Both the position numbers and the translations under genes were made by a program. The notes beneath the pieces are model-generated. The model was given only the letters and a program-made list of their open reading frames with translations, was not told the DNA's origin and did not search any database. Positions 8,217 to 17,862 of a stretch of DNA of 64,000 bases are shown here, in pieces; within the stretch, counting starts at the first letter, position 1, and every line of letters begins with the position of its first letter. This DNA comes from Bryocella elongata (GTDB taxonomy: Bacteria > Acidobacteriota > Terriglobia > Terriglobales > Acidobacteriaceae): positions 496,001 to 560,000 of the forward strand of contig NZ_FNVA01000001.1 of NCBI RefSeq assembly GCF_900108185.1, in the 5' to 3' direction.

Positions 8217-9326
8217 ATGTGTGAGCCGAACGTAAATCGCTATCGCATGCCTGCCGAATGGGCGCCGCACTCTGCCACGTGGATCGCGTGGCCGCACAAT
8301 CCCGAGGATTGGCCCAGCAAATTTCAACCCATCCCCTGGGTCTATTGCGAGATCGTGCGGCATCTGTCCCGAGTTGAGGACGTTCACATTCTTGTGAATG
8401 ATGAGGCTGCGGAGAAGCGGGCTACAAACATGCTGCGGCGACAGGGTGCGAATCTTGCGCGGCTCCACTTCCACACCTGGCGCACCGATCGCGTGTGGCT
8501 GCGTGACTCAGGGCCGATCTTTGTGAAGAAGTGCGCTGAGGGCTCGGTGAAGCAGATCCTTCGCGACGCTCAGGATGACAAAGGCGAGGTCGCGCTGACG
8601 AACTGGAAGTTCAACGCATGGGCGAAGTATGACAACTGGCGCAACGACAATCTGATCCCAGGCCACGTTGAAAAGCTGTACGGTATGAAGGCGTTTGAGC
8701 CCAAGGTGACACTCGCCGATGGGACGGAGCATCGTTTGGTGCTGGAGGGCGGCTCGATCGACACCAATGGTGCGGGCGTGATGCTCACGACCGAAGAGTG
8801 TCTGCTGAGCGAGGTGCAACAGCGTAACCCGGGCGTCAGCAAGGGGCAGCTTGAGGCTGCGTTCGCGGAGTATCTTGGCATCGAGAAGGTGATCTGGCTC
8901 AACCGAGGCTGCGCAGGGGATGACACGCACGGCCACGTCGACGACATCTCGCGCTTCGTGGGTGAGAACACGATTCTGACCGCGGTGGAGAGCAATACGG
9001 CGGATGAGAATCATCTGCCTTTGGCCGAGAACCTCGAACGTCTCCATGAGGCGCGCAATCTCGAGGGCAAGGCATTCGAAGTGAAGACGCTGCCGATGCC
9101 CGCCCCCGTCGTCTTTGAGCAGCAGAGGCTGCCGGCAAGCTACGCCAACTTCTACGTTGCGAATGGCTTGGTGCTGGTGCCGACCTTCAACGATCCGAAT
9201 GATCGCATCGCGCTGAACACGATTGCGGAATGCTTCCCGGATCGCGTCGTGACAGGGATTCATTGCACGGACTTCATCTGGGGTCTGGGAGCTCTGCATT
9301 GCATGACACAGCAGCAGCCGGCGTAG
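8217..9326 (+). CDS. aguA: agmatine deiminase
   Basis: Converts agmatine to N-carbamoylputrescine and ammonia, linking pdaD (2858) and aguB (3510). Family motifs: MPAEWAPHSATWIAWPHN at residues 11-28, WLRDSGP (94-100), DDTHGHVDDISRF, and the nucleophile Cys362 in LGALHCMTQQ at the end. The length (369 residues) is slightly above normal because residues about 111-124 (KQILRDAQDDKGE region) are extra and coded by a dispersed repeat. The start is ambiguous: at ATG 8217 the AAGGA motif abuts the codon, while ATG 8247 (MPAEW) matches the usual N-terminus but has no clear ribosome binding site. Confidence 0.92.
   Translation: MCEPNVNRYRMPAEWAPHSATWIAWPHNPEDWPSKFQPIPWVYCEIVRHLSRVEDVHILVNDEAAEKRATNMLRRQGANLARLHFHTWRTDRVWLRDSGPIFVKKCAEGSVKQILRDAQDDKGEVALTNWKFNAWAKYDNWRNDNLIPGHVEKLYGMKAFEPKVTLADGTEHRLVLEGGSIDTNGAGVMLTTEECLLSEVQQRNPGVSKGQLEAAFAEYLGIEKVIWLNRGCAGDDTHGHVDDISRFVGENTILTAVESNTADENHLPLAENLERLHEARNLEGKAFEVKTLPMPAPVVFEQQRLPASYANFYVANGLVLVPTFNDPNDRIALNTIAECFPDRVVTGIHCTDFIWGLGALHCMTQQQPA
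8552..8580 (+). repeat. in-frame GCAG...GACA palindromic repeat copy inside aguA
   Basis: GCAG, then stem ATCCT (8556-8560), 11-base loop, stem AGGAT (8572-8576), then GACA. Read on the opposite strand it gives the peptide ILSVAKDL, the translated signature I know from short dispersed repeats in many bacterial genomes. In the gene's own frame it adds about 13 residues between the conserved DSGPIF and VALTNWKFNAW blocks. Confidence 0.65.
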
Positions 9327-9341
9327 TTTAAGGGAACCGGG

Positions 9342-9360
9342 GCTACGGAGATTCCGTAGC
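9342..9360 (+). promoter_or_regulatory. hairpin in the leader of the cytochrome P460 gene
   Basis: Perfect 8-bp stem GCTACGGA / TCCGTAGC with a 3-base loop, 15 bp after the aguA stop and 35 bp before the next start. A short GGGG / CCCC pair flanks it. No T run follows. It may be a terminator remnant or a leader structure. Confidence 0.4.
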
Positions 9361-9395
9361 AGGAGCATCGCCCCTACTGAAGGAGTCTTGTCTCG

Positions 9396-9995
9396 ATGCT
9401 CAAAGCTCTCGCAACCTGCAGTGGCCTTCTGCTTGCCGGTGGCCTCACGTTTCTGAATCCGGCAGCGAGCCCGGCTCCTTTCCCAAACGCTCCCGCATAC
9501 AGCGCCAAGGGAGCGCTTCTGACGCCGAAGAACTACCGTGAGTGGCAGTACCTGACGACGGGTGTCGACATGTCCTATGCGTCGACTACCGAGCCGCAGA
9601 ATCACATCTTCGACAATGTCTTCGTGAACCCGGAATCGTATGCGGAGTTCAAGCGGACTGGCACCTGGCCGGACAAGACGACGTTCATCCTGGAGGTGCG
9701 TGGCGCGGATAGTCCTGTGTCCATCAACAAGCGTGGGCACACGCAGTCGGCGCAGGTGCGTGGGCTTGAGATCCACGTGAAGGACAAGGGCGAGTGGAGC
9801 TTCTACGAGGGCGCTGCCGGCAAGGACGAGGCCGAGTTGCTGCCGAAGACCGCGGCTTGTTACAGCTGCCACGAGTCGCATGGTGCAGTTGCGACGACGT
9901 TTGTGCAGTTCTATCCCACGCTACTGCCCATCGCGACGGAGAAGAAGACGCTGTCCCCGGAGTACCTGAAGGAAAGTGCCGAGGCGAAGCCCTAG
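9396..9995 (+). CDS. exported cytochrome P460 family protein
   Basis: A periplasmic c-type haem protein of 199 residues. A signal peptide (ATCSGLLLAGGLTFLNPAASPA) precedes a P460 domain: a WQYLTTGVDMSY-like opening, VFVNPESYAEFKRTGTWPDKT, EIHVKDKGEWSFY, and a single haem site CYSCH at Cys155, Cys158 and His159. P460 proteins include hydroxylamine- and nitric-oxide-active enzymes, but many environmental members are uncharacterised. ATG 9396 follows GAAGGAG. There is no obvious nitrogen-oxide gene near it. Confidence 0.85.
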   Translation: MLKALATCSGLLLAGGLTFLNPAASPAPFPNAPAYSAKGALLTPKNYREWQYLTTGVDMSYASTTEPQNHIFDNVFVNPESYAEFKRTGTWPDKTTFILEVRGADSPVSINKRGHTQSAQVRGLEIHVKDKGEWSFYEGAAGKDEAELLPKTAACYSCHESHGAVATTFVQFYPTLLPIATEKKTLSPEYLKESAEAKP

Positions 9996-10087
9996 CGGGC
10001 GTAGACTCCGGCTGCCTGAGACAATGGAAGCAACGTCCAGCAATCAATAGCGACAAACTGACGAACTACCGGAGATTGAACCCCAGC

Positions 10088-10414
10088 ATGTCAGCGAAGT
10101 GGCCGCCCCCGCCAGATCTTGAGTCTATCCAGCAGCTTGTCCGCGAGGCGGATGTTGAAGGCCACATTGCCGATGGCGCGCCGCAGGACGAGTATGAGCC
10201 GGAGGAGGAAGAGCTGTTCACGGCGTTGTCGCCGAAGGAGACGGAGCATCTGACGACGACGCAGATTCTTCCTGTGTTGCTTGAGGTGTGGCGCAAGAGC
10301 TTCTCGCTGAGCGATGCAGAGCTTGCGGTGCGTGAGCCGAAGCTGAAGGAACTGGCGGCAACCATCGAACGGTTCTTCGGGCCGGATGCCGAGCCGCAGG
10401 TGCGCGGGGCATGA
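10088..10414 (+). CDS. small acidic protein of unknown function
   Basis: 108 residues with no signal peptide. It opens with a proline patch (KWPPPPDLESIQQLVREADVEG) and has a run of acidic residues (EYEPEEEELF), then a predicted helical C-terminal half. I do not recognise a family. Its TGA overlaps the ATG of the HD gene (ATGA), so the two are translationally coupled and probably work together. The ATG at 10088 is the first in-frame start after the P460 stop that fits; the open frame extends further upstream only over the P460 gene. Confidence 0.7.
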   Translation: MSAKWPPPPDLESIQQLVREADVEGHIADGAPQDEYEPEEEELFTALSPKETEHLTTTQILPVLLEVWRKSFSLSDAELAVREPKLKELAATIERFFGPDAEPQVRGA

Positions 10415-11052
10415 GCGCGACGAAGCAGGTCTCAACCAGGCCGCAGGGCTGGCGTGAGCTGCTGGTGCAGTATCTTCGCGAGCAGGCCAAGCCAGTGCAT
10501 AAATTCAGCCATCAGCCGCGGCTCTATATGTTGACGCAGCAGATTGCGAGGACGTTCGCCGCGGATGCCTACGATGATGACGTGGTTTTCGCCGCGGTGT
10601 ATCTGCATGACCTGGGAGTCTTCCTCGGGCATCGACCGGAGGATCCGGCTGCGCTCGCGCGGTGGGATAACGTGCGCTATGCCTGTGAGCAGGCGCCTGC
10701 AGTACTGGAACGCGTTGGGTTTCCGTTGGAGAAGGCGCCGGCGGTGGTCGCTTGCATCGCGCAGCACCTGCCCAAGAGCGAGCCGCAGACGTTGGAGGCG
10801 ACCGTCCTGCGGGATGCGGACATCCTGGAGCAGCTTGGAGCTATCGGTATCCTGCGCACTGTGACGAAGGTGGGCTGCGATACGCGTTTTCACACCTTTG
10901 AGGACGCACGGGTGAGCCTGCAGAAAGCGCTCGACACGTTACCAGGGAAGATCCGGCTGGAGGCTACGCGCGAGCTCGCGCGGCCGAAGATAGATGTGAT
11001 GCGGGAGTTTCTTGGGATGTTGAGCACAGAAGCAAAAGAGCACCTCGGCTGA
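10411..11052 (+). CDS. HD-domain phosphohydrolase-like protein
   Basis: A 213-residue soluble protein with an HD metal-dependent phosphohydrolase fold. The HD pair is His66-Asp67 in VYLHDLGVFLGH, and a later aspartate stands in LRDADILEQLGAIG. The upstream HKFSH segment supplies the first histidine. The substrate is unknown. Coupled by a 4-bp overlap to the small acidic gene before it. The stop codon lies inside an intrinsic terminator, so transcription ends here. Confidence 0.8.
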   Translation: MSATKQVSTRPQGWRELLVQYLREQAKPVHKFSHQPRLYMLTQQIARTFAADAYDDDVVFAAVYLHDLGVFLGHRPEDPAALARWDNVRYACEQAPAVLERVGFPLEKAPAVVACIAQHLPKSEPQTLEATVLRDADILEQLGAIGILRTVTKVGCDTRFHTFEDARVSLQKALDTLPGKIRLEATRELARPKIDVMREFLGMLSTEAKEHLG

Positions 11053-11063
11053 GGTGCTTTTTG
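11039..11063 (+). terminator. intrinsic terminator overlapping the HD gene stop
   Basis: Stem AGCACCTC (11039-11046) / GAGGTGCT (11051-11058), loop GGCT, followed by TTTTTG (the last stem base opens the T run). The TGA stop (11050-11052) sits at the loop's end. The hicA-like gene converges from the other side and ends 39 bp beyond. Confidence 0.85.
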
Positions 11064-11101
11064 TGGCTTGGATGAATGGTGCGCAACTCGGAAAGCATCA
11101 T

Positions 11102-11341
11102 TCAAAGGTCGCGCAACACATCTTCGCGTGAGAGGCCTTTATGATGAGCTACATCGTCGAGAAGGTCCTGAAAGGTGCCCGAGCGGAGGGGTTTATGCGC
11201 CGGGATCGAGAGAGTTCTTCGTGACGGCGTCTCTGTCCGCACGATGATGTGGCTTCCAGTCTGACGCAACTCAACGAAGTGCCATCGGCGGATCAGATGG
11301 TTTGCGAAATCTATTCCGTTGACGCTTCGAGGGACCTTCAC
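11102..11341 (-). CDS. hicA: HicA-like toxin (mRNA interferase family)
   Basis: A 79-residue protein of the HicA/YcfA family, small RNA-cleaving toxins with a double-stranded RNA-binding fold. The active-site region reads QTGSHIIVRT, with the conserved Gly-Ser-His, followed by LSIPAHKPLRSGTFQDLLDD, the usual HKxLxxGTLxxIL pattern, and a DVLRDL end. It begins with GTG, overlapping the stop of the HicB-like gene (GTGA). Antitoxin first, toxin second is a normal arrangement for this type. Whether it is active cannot be judged from sequence. Confidence 0.82.
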   Translation of the reverse strand: MKVPRSVNGIDFANHLIRRWHFVELRQTGSHIIVRTETPSRRTLSIPAHKPLRSGTFQDLLDDVAHHKGLSREDVLRDL

Positions 11342-11550
11342 GCGACGGCCAGGACTTCGCTGTGCACGAGTTCAAGTCGAATCTGTTCGGGAAGCTCTTC
11401 TGCGGTGTCATAGTAACCGCGCGTCGCATCCAGAACCATCTCTCGAAGCTCTTCCCAGGTGTCACCCTGTGTGATGATCCCCTCGCCCACGGCCTTTGCG
11501 CAATAGCCGCCGTCACTTTCCTGAGTCACGTGAAAGACGAGTTCCTTCAT
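11338..11550 (-). CDS. hicB: HicB-like antitoxin
   Basis: A 70-residue protein with the HicB/UPF0150 core: FHVTQESDGGYCAKAVGEGI, then TQGDTWEELREMVLDATRGYY, ending in a short beta strand. It neutralises the HicA-like toxin coded immediately downstream with a 4-bp overlap. There is no C-terminal helix-turn-helix or ribbon-helix-helix extension, so autoregulation by direct DNA binding is not evident. ATG 11550 is chosen because it starts at the first conserved strand (MKELVFHV); the frame is open for 13 more codons upstream. Confidence 0.82.
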   Translation of the reverse strand: MKELVFHVTQESDGGYCAKAVGEGIITQGDTWEELREMVLDATRGYYDTAEELPEQIRLELVHSEVLAVA

Positions 11551-11629
11551 GGAGTCAGAGTACGCCGCAACCTGCGACGTTTCAACCACGCATCGTGGTC
11601 AATGGCGCACGGCGATCGACGATGCAAGC

Positions 11630-12388
11630 TTAGCGCGAGAGGAAGTCCTTGACCTTCTGCACGAAGACGTCGCGGCCCATGTCGCTGATGGCCTCGGTGA
11701 GGGGCAGACCCTTGGGGCAGGCTACGACGCAGTTCTGCGCGAAGCCGCACTCCTGGATGCCGCCGTCGCCGGCGAGGGCGCGGAGACGATCTTCCTTGAG
11801 CACGGAGCCTGCGGGATCGAGGTTGAAGAGCTTGGCCTGCGCGATGGTGGCAGCGCCGACGAAGCCGGTCTCCTCGTTGAACTGCGGGCAGACCTCCATG
11901 CAGCAGCAGCAGGAGATGCAGTTGGAGAGCGGGTAGCGCTCTTCCTGGATCTGCGGCGCCTGCTTGGCGCCCTGGCCGAGGTCGTAGGTGCCGTCGATGG
12001 GAACCCAGGCCTTGACGGCCTTGAGGTTCTCGAAGAGGACCGAGCGATCGACGGAGAGGTCGCGGACGACGGGGAACTTGGAGAGCGGAGCGAGGGTGAT
12101 GGTGTCGCCCGAGCCCATGAGCTTGTCCACCAGCGCGGAGCAGGCCATCATCGCCTTGCCGTTGATGAGCATCGCGCAGGAGCCGCAGATCTCCTCGAGG
12201 CAGTTCGAGTCGTAGGTGATCGGGGTCGTCTCTTTGCCGCTGACGTCCACGGGATTGAGCGCGATCTCTCCGAGCAGCGAGGTGATGTTCATGTTCGGGC
12301 GATAGGGAATCTCAAAGCGCTCGGTGACAGAAGGCTGGTCCGGGGCGGACTGGCGCTTGATCTCGACCTTGATCGACTTGGGAGGCAT
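11630..12388 (-). CDS. sdhB: succinate dehydrogenase/fumarate reductase iron-sulfur subunit
   Basis: Carries electrons from the flavoprotein subunit to the membrane anchor through three clusters. The 2Fe-2S site is NCLEEICGSCAM with a later MMAC; the 4Fe-4S site is CISCCCCMEVCP, with two extra cysteines; the 3Fe-4S site is CGFAQNCVVACPKG. The KAWVPIDGTYDLG segment is that of the Bacillus-type (non-classical) enzyme. 252 residues; ATG 12388 follows AAAGGAG. The flavoprotein and anchor genes are not next to it: the gene upstream on this strand is an unrelated hypothetical and secA. They may lie elsewhere in the genome. Confidence 0.93.
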   Translation of the reverse strand: MPPKSIKVEIKRQSAPDQPSVTERFEIPYRPNMNITSLLGEIALNPVDVSGKETTPITYDSNCLEEICGSCAMLINGKAMMACSALVDKLMGSGDTITLAPLSKFPVVRDLSVDRSVLFENLKAVKAWVPIDGTYDLGQGAKQAPQIQEERYPLSNCISCCCCMEVCPQFNEETGFVGAATIAQAKLFNLDPAGSVLKEDRLRALAGDGGIQECGFAQNCVVACPKGLPLTEAISDMGRDVFVQKVKDFLSR

Positions 12389-12509
12389 GCGGGCTCCTTT
12401 TTAGCAAGACAATCATAGCGCGGGCGCGAAGGCGCTGGCCCCGGTTACCGGGCGTGTTGTTCCATTATCGGGCGGAGGGCATTTCGGGACGGGATGTCGG
12501 TGAGTGGTC

Positions 12510-13250
12510 CTAGGCGAGGTTGCGAGTGATGAAGACCGGATAGCCCAAGAGATCGTGTACTCGTCGTTCTTGGCCGTCAAATCGATAGCATTGTTCGTCG
12601 CTCATGTAGCGAGGCATGTACAGCGTGGTAATTGACCGCTCGTCACCGACGGTAGCTCCTAGTGACCGCAGTTTGTCTGTCGGATGCGCGTAGCTACCTC
12701 GCCCAAGCGGCTCCCATTCTTCTCCCAACCACGGAGAGAGGACATCTTCACCCCTCCACAGGTTGGTAAGAGCTTGAAGAGCGGATCGGCCCGAGTACAT
12801 TGAGGTTTGTGCCCGATCGTCCAGCCAAATCTCAGTGAGATATAGAAAGGAGCCTTTCCAGTCCCATCGCTCCGAAGTGTAGACAGTCGGGTCTGGGTCC
12901 GAAACCCAGACCGCCATGCCTTCGGCGCCTAATGCACTCTTCACGTCCTTCGTGGGCAAAATGACCTTTCGCGCTGTCGTTTCCTCGAGAATGAAGCCCC
13001 TGGGAGCAGGTTGTTCAATAGGCCGTGTCCCGAAAAGGAGCCCCTTTCGCAGCAGGGCTCCCAACAGAAATTCGACCTTCTCGTGATCATTGAGAGACCG
13101 AGCGTTATCTTCCTCCCCTAATTCGACCTTTGGTCCGGATAGCGAAAGCGACCACTTCTTAGAACGTTTTGAGGTGGCGTTTTTGGGAAGCGCCAACTGG
13201 TCCACGAGCGAGTCAATCCGATTTCGGTCAATGTATAGGTAGTCGCGCAT
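12510..13250 (-). CDS. unknown protein directly behind secA, composition unlike its neighbours
   Basis: A 246-residue soluble protein beginning MRDYLYIDRNRIDSLVDQLA. The start is placed at ATG 13250, 7 bp after the secA stop codon; the frame stays open upstream only within secA. The opening (an acidic strand, then xDxNRxxSLxxQL) recalls DUF6414-like proteins, but I cannot confirm this. Later segments are rich in Trp (WDWKGSFLYLTEIWLDD, LTNLWRGEDVLSPWLGEEW). Counting 12781-12900 by hand gives 67 G/C of 120, about 56%, against clearly higher values in secA. This suggests a recently acquired gene. No signal peptide or membrane segment. Confidence 0.65.
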   Translation of the reverse strand: MRDYLYIDRNRIDSLVDQLALPKNATSKRSKKWSLSLSGPKVELGEEDNARSLNDHEKVEFLLGALLRKGLLFGTRPIEQPAPRGFILEETTARKVILPTKDVKSALGAEGMAVWVSDPDPTVYTSERWDWKGSFLYLTEIWLDDRAQTSMYSGRSALQALTNLWRGEDVLSPWLGEEWEPLGRGSYAHPTDKLRSLGATVGDERSITTLYMPRYMSDEQCYRFDGQERRVHDLLGYPVFITRNLA

Positions 13251-13257
13251 AGCGATG

Positions 13258-16407
<3,150 letters not shown>

Positions 16408-16512
16408 TCAGGCTCAGCGCGCAGGGGCGGTAGTCAGGCAATGCAGATTTGGATGCGTCTGCGGCGAAGTTCAGGCAGGACGCGAGACGAAGAGACCTGG
16501 ACGTCCCGGAGG

Positions 16513-16821
16513 CTAGAGGCTGCTGCCGGTCACGGCGTGCAGCCGTGCCGAGTGGGCGGCAGAGGCAGCCATGGGGTGCGTGGCAGCCAGAGGCACGCTT
16601 GTGTCCGGTGCGAGCGCTGTGGTCAGGGGCTCGCGAGGCTCGAAGTCGATGGGGGCGGCATCCCGGGTCTGCGTCGTGCGCTGCGCGAGCAGCATGTGGA
16701 TGCAGTGGGTAGGAACCGGGGTGGAGCCAGCGCGCGGAGACGAGGCCTCCGCCGTGCCGAGGGCGGCAAGGAGCAGGAGCAGCCCAGCGAGATGGCGAGC
16801 GCGCAGACGCATCACGGACAT
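16513..16821 (-). CDS. small exported protein immediately upstream of secA
   Basis: About 102 residues. The N-terminus is a strong Sec signal (RARHLAGLLLLLAALGTAEA) and the rest is Ala/Pro/Thr/Ser/His-rich with no recognised domain, ending HAVTGSSL. ATG 16821 (MSVMRL) or ATG 16812 (MRLRAR) are possible starts. It lies 105 bp upstream of secA on the same strand, the position occupied by the secretion monitor secM in enterobacteria. No SecM-type arrest motif is visible. Both the protein and the parallel with secM are inference from position, length and signal peptide; it could equally be a cell-envelope protein of its own. Confidence 0.55.
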   Translation of the reverse strand: MSVMRLRARHLAGLLLLLAALGTAEASSPRAGSTPVPTHCIHMLLAQRTTQTRDAAPIDFEPREPLTTALAPDTSVPLAATHPMAASAAHSARLHAVTGSSL

Positions 16822-16889
16822 TTTAGACGATGCGCTCAAGCTTGAGTGAAGAAGAAGCAGGTATTGGGGTGCCACGAAAATCGCAAGAC

Positions 16890-16912
16890 GCAGATTCCCC
16901 TCGGGAATGACA
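16890..16912 (+). repeat. intergenic GCAG...GACA palindromic repeat copy
   Basis: GCAG, stem ATTCCC, loop CTC, stem GGGAAT, then GACA. The wider stretch 16858-16924 reads on the minus strand as FLFVIPEGNLRLA, another peptide typical of translated dispersed repeats. It lies just after the esterase stop and within 70 bp upstream of the small exported protein, so it is probably part of its leader. Confidence 0.65.
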
Positions 16913-16925
16913 AAGAGAAATGGCT

Positions 16926-17804
16926 TTACCGTCCGGCCATATACGCGGCCAAGGGCGAGTGGGCGTCGCGGAGCGCCTGGGCGACGCACTTGGCGTTGAT
17001 CTCGGCACCCTCGGAGCTGGTGTGGGTGTGATCCACGGGAAAGAGGGCGGCGGTCTTCTCCGGGCCCAGCGATTCGAAGATGTAGGCGGCGAGGTCGCTC
17101 CAGTAGATGAGAGGGATCTGCTCCTGGGCGGCAATCTGCTGCTCATAGCCGGTGTAGCCCATGTCGCGCTCGATGCGCGGCTTGCCGGAGGCGTCGGGCT
17201 TCCAGATGTTGCGGACTGTGAGGGTTAGGAGGATCGGATGCGCGCCCTTGGCCTTTGCCTCGTCGATCATCTTGCGCAGGTACCAGCCGTAGGTGTGCAC
17301 GGTCTCGGTCTTTCCGGCGAGCGCACCGGCGGTCTGGGGGACGTCCTGGCTTTCGTCGCCGACGCCCTTAAGGGAGCCGCGGGGCTTGGCGCCGCCGAGG
17401 TCGCCGCCGTCGTTGTGGCCCATCTGAAGGAGGACGTAGTCACCGGACTTCATCTCGTCGAGGACCTTCTGCCAGTGACCTTCGTTGATGTAGGTGCGGG
17501 AGGAGCGGCCGGCGATGGCACGGTTCGCGACGTTGACGCGCGAGGTGTCGAAGAGGTGCGCGAAGTGGTCGCCCCAGCCGAGGTCGGCGTTGTTGCGCGC
17601 GGTGGAGTCGCCGACGATGAAGATTGTCGGGAGCGCCGGGTTCAGCGGGGCGTCGTGGTGCGCCGCAGATTGCGTGGGCGTGTCGGGGGGACGGTCTGGA
17701 ACATGTTCGGGGCTTTGCGCTGAGGCAATGCCAATTACGAGCGGGGAGAGCAGCAGAGCAGCGCGGAAATCAGGACGGGACGGCGCATGGGGGAAGGCTA
17801 TCAC
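16926..17804 (-). CDS. SGNH/GDSL esterase, rhamnogalacturonan acetylesterase-like (CE12)
   Basis: Removes acetyl groups from rhamnogalacturonan or a related pectic sugar chain outside the cytoplasm. Block I is IFIVGDSTA with the catalytic Ser; NRAIAGRSSRTY and LLQMGHNDGG are blocks II and III; PVDHTHTSSEGAEINA carries the catalytic Asp and His. Length 292. The annotated start is a GTG at 17804, which gives a poor signal peptide (FPHAPSRPDF before the hydrophobic LLLSPLVIGIASA). An ATG at 17788 in another frame gives MRRPVLISALL, a far better signal N-region, so the signal sequence may be frameshifted. Confidence 0.8.
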   Translation of the reverse strand: MIAFPHAPSRPDFRAALLLSPLVIGIASAQSPEHVPDRPPDTPTQSAAHHDAPLNPALPTIFIVGDSTARNNADLGWGDHFAHLFDTSRVNVANRAIAGRSSRTYINEGHWQKVLDEMKSGDYVLLQMGHNDGGDLGGAKPRGSLKGVGDESQDVPQTAGALAGKTETVHTYGWYLRKMIDEAKAKGAHPILLTLTVRNIWKPDASGKPRIERDMGYTGYEQQIAAQEQIPLIYWSDLAAYIFESLGPEKTAALFPVDHTHTSSEGAEINAKCVAQALRDAHSPLAAYMAGR

Positions 17805-17817
17805 TGGAGGGTAGAGC

Positions 17818-17856
17818 CATTCAGTTTTCCAGATGACAGTGATCCAGATTCCAGAG
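17818..17856 (+). repeat. degenerate period-15 repeat, copy B
   Basis: CATTCAGTTTT, then CCAGATGACAGTG and CCAGATTCCAGAG with a 2-base spacer (15-base period). Matches copy A at 2186-2223 in leader, unit and spacing. Lies in the 58-bp gap between the TIGR03435 gene stop and the esterase start. Confidence 0.6.
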
Positions 17857-17862
17857 TTCGGC

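Noticed and set aside
11549-12418. 289-residue frame antisense to sdhB
   Set aside because: Shadow of the clear iron-sulfur subunit gene; low-complexity Ala/Glu/Leu/Asp product.
16513-16821. SecM arrest sequence
   Set aside because: I looked for FxxxxWIxxxxGIRAGP or RAPP/RAGP-type ends. The only RAG is just after the signal peptide, too early in the chain to work as a force sensor.
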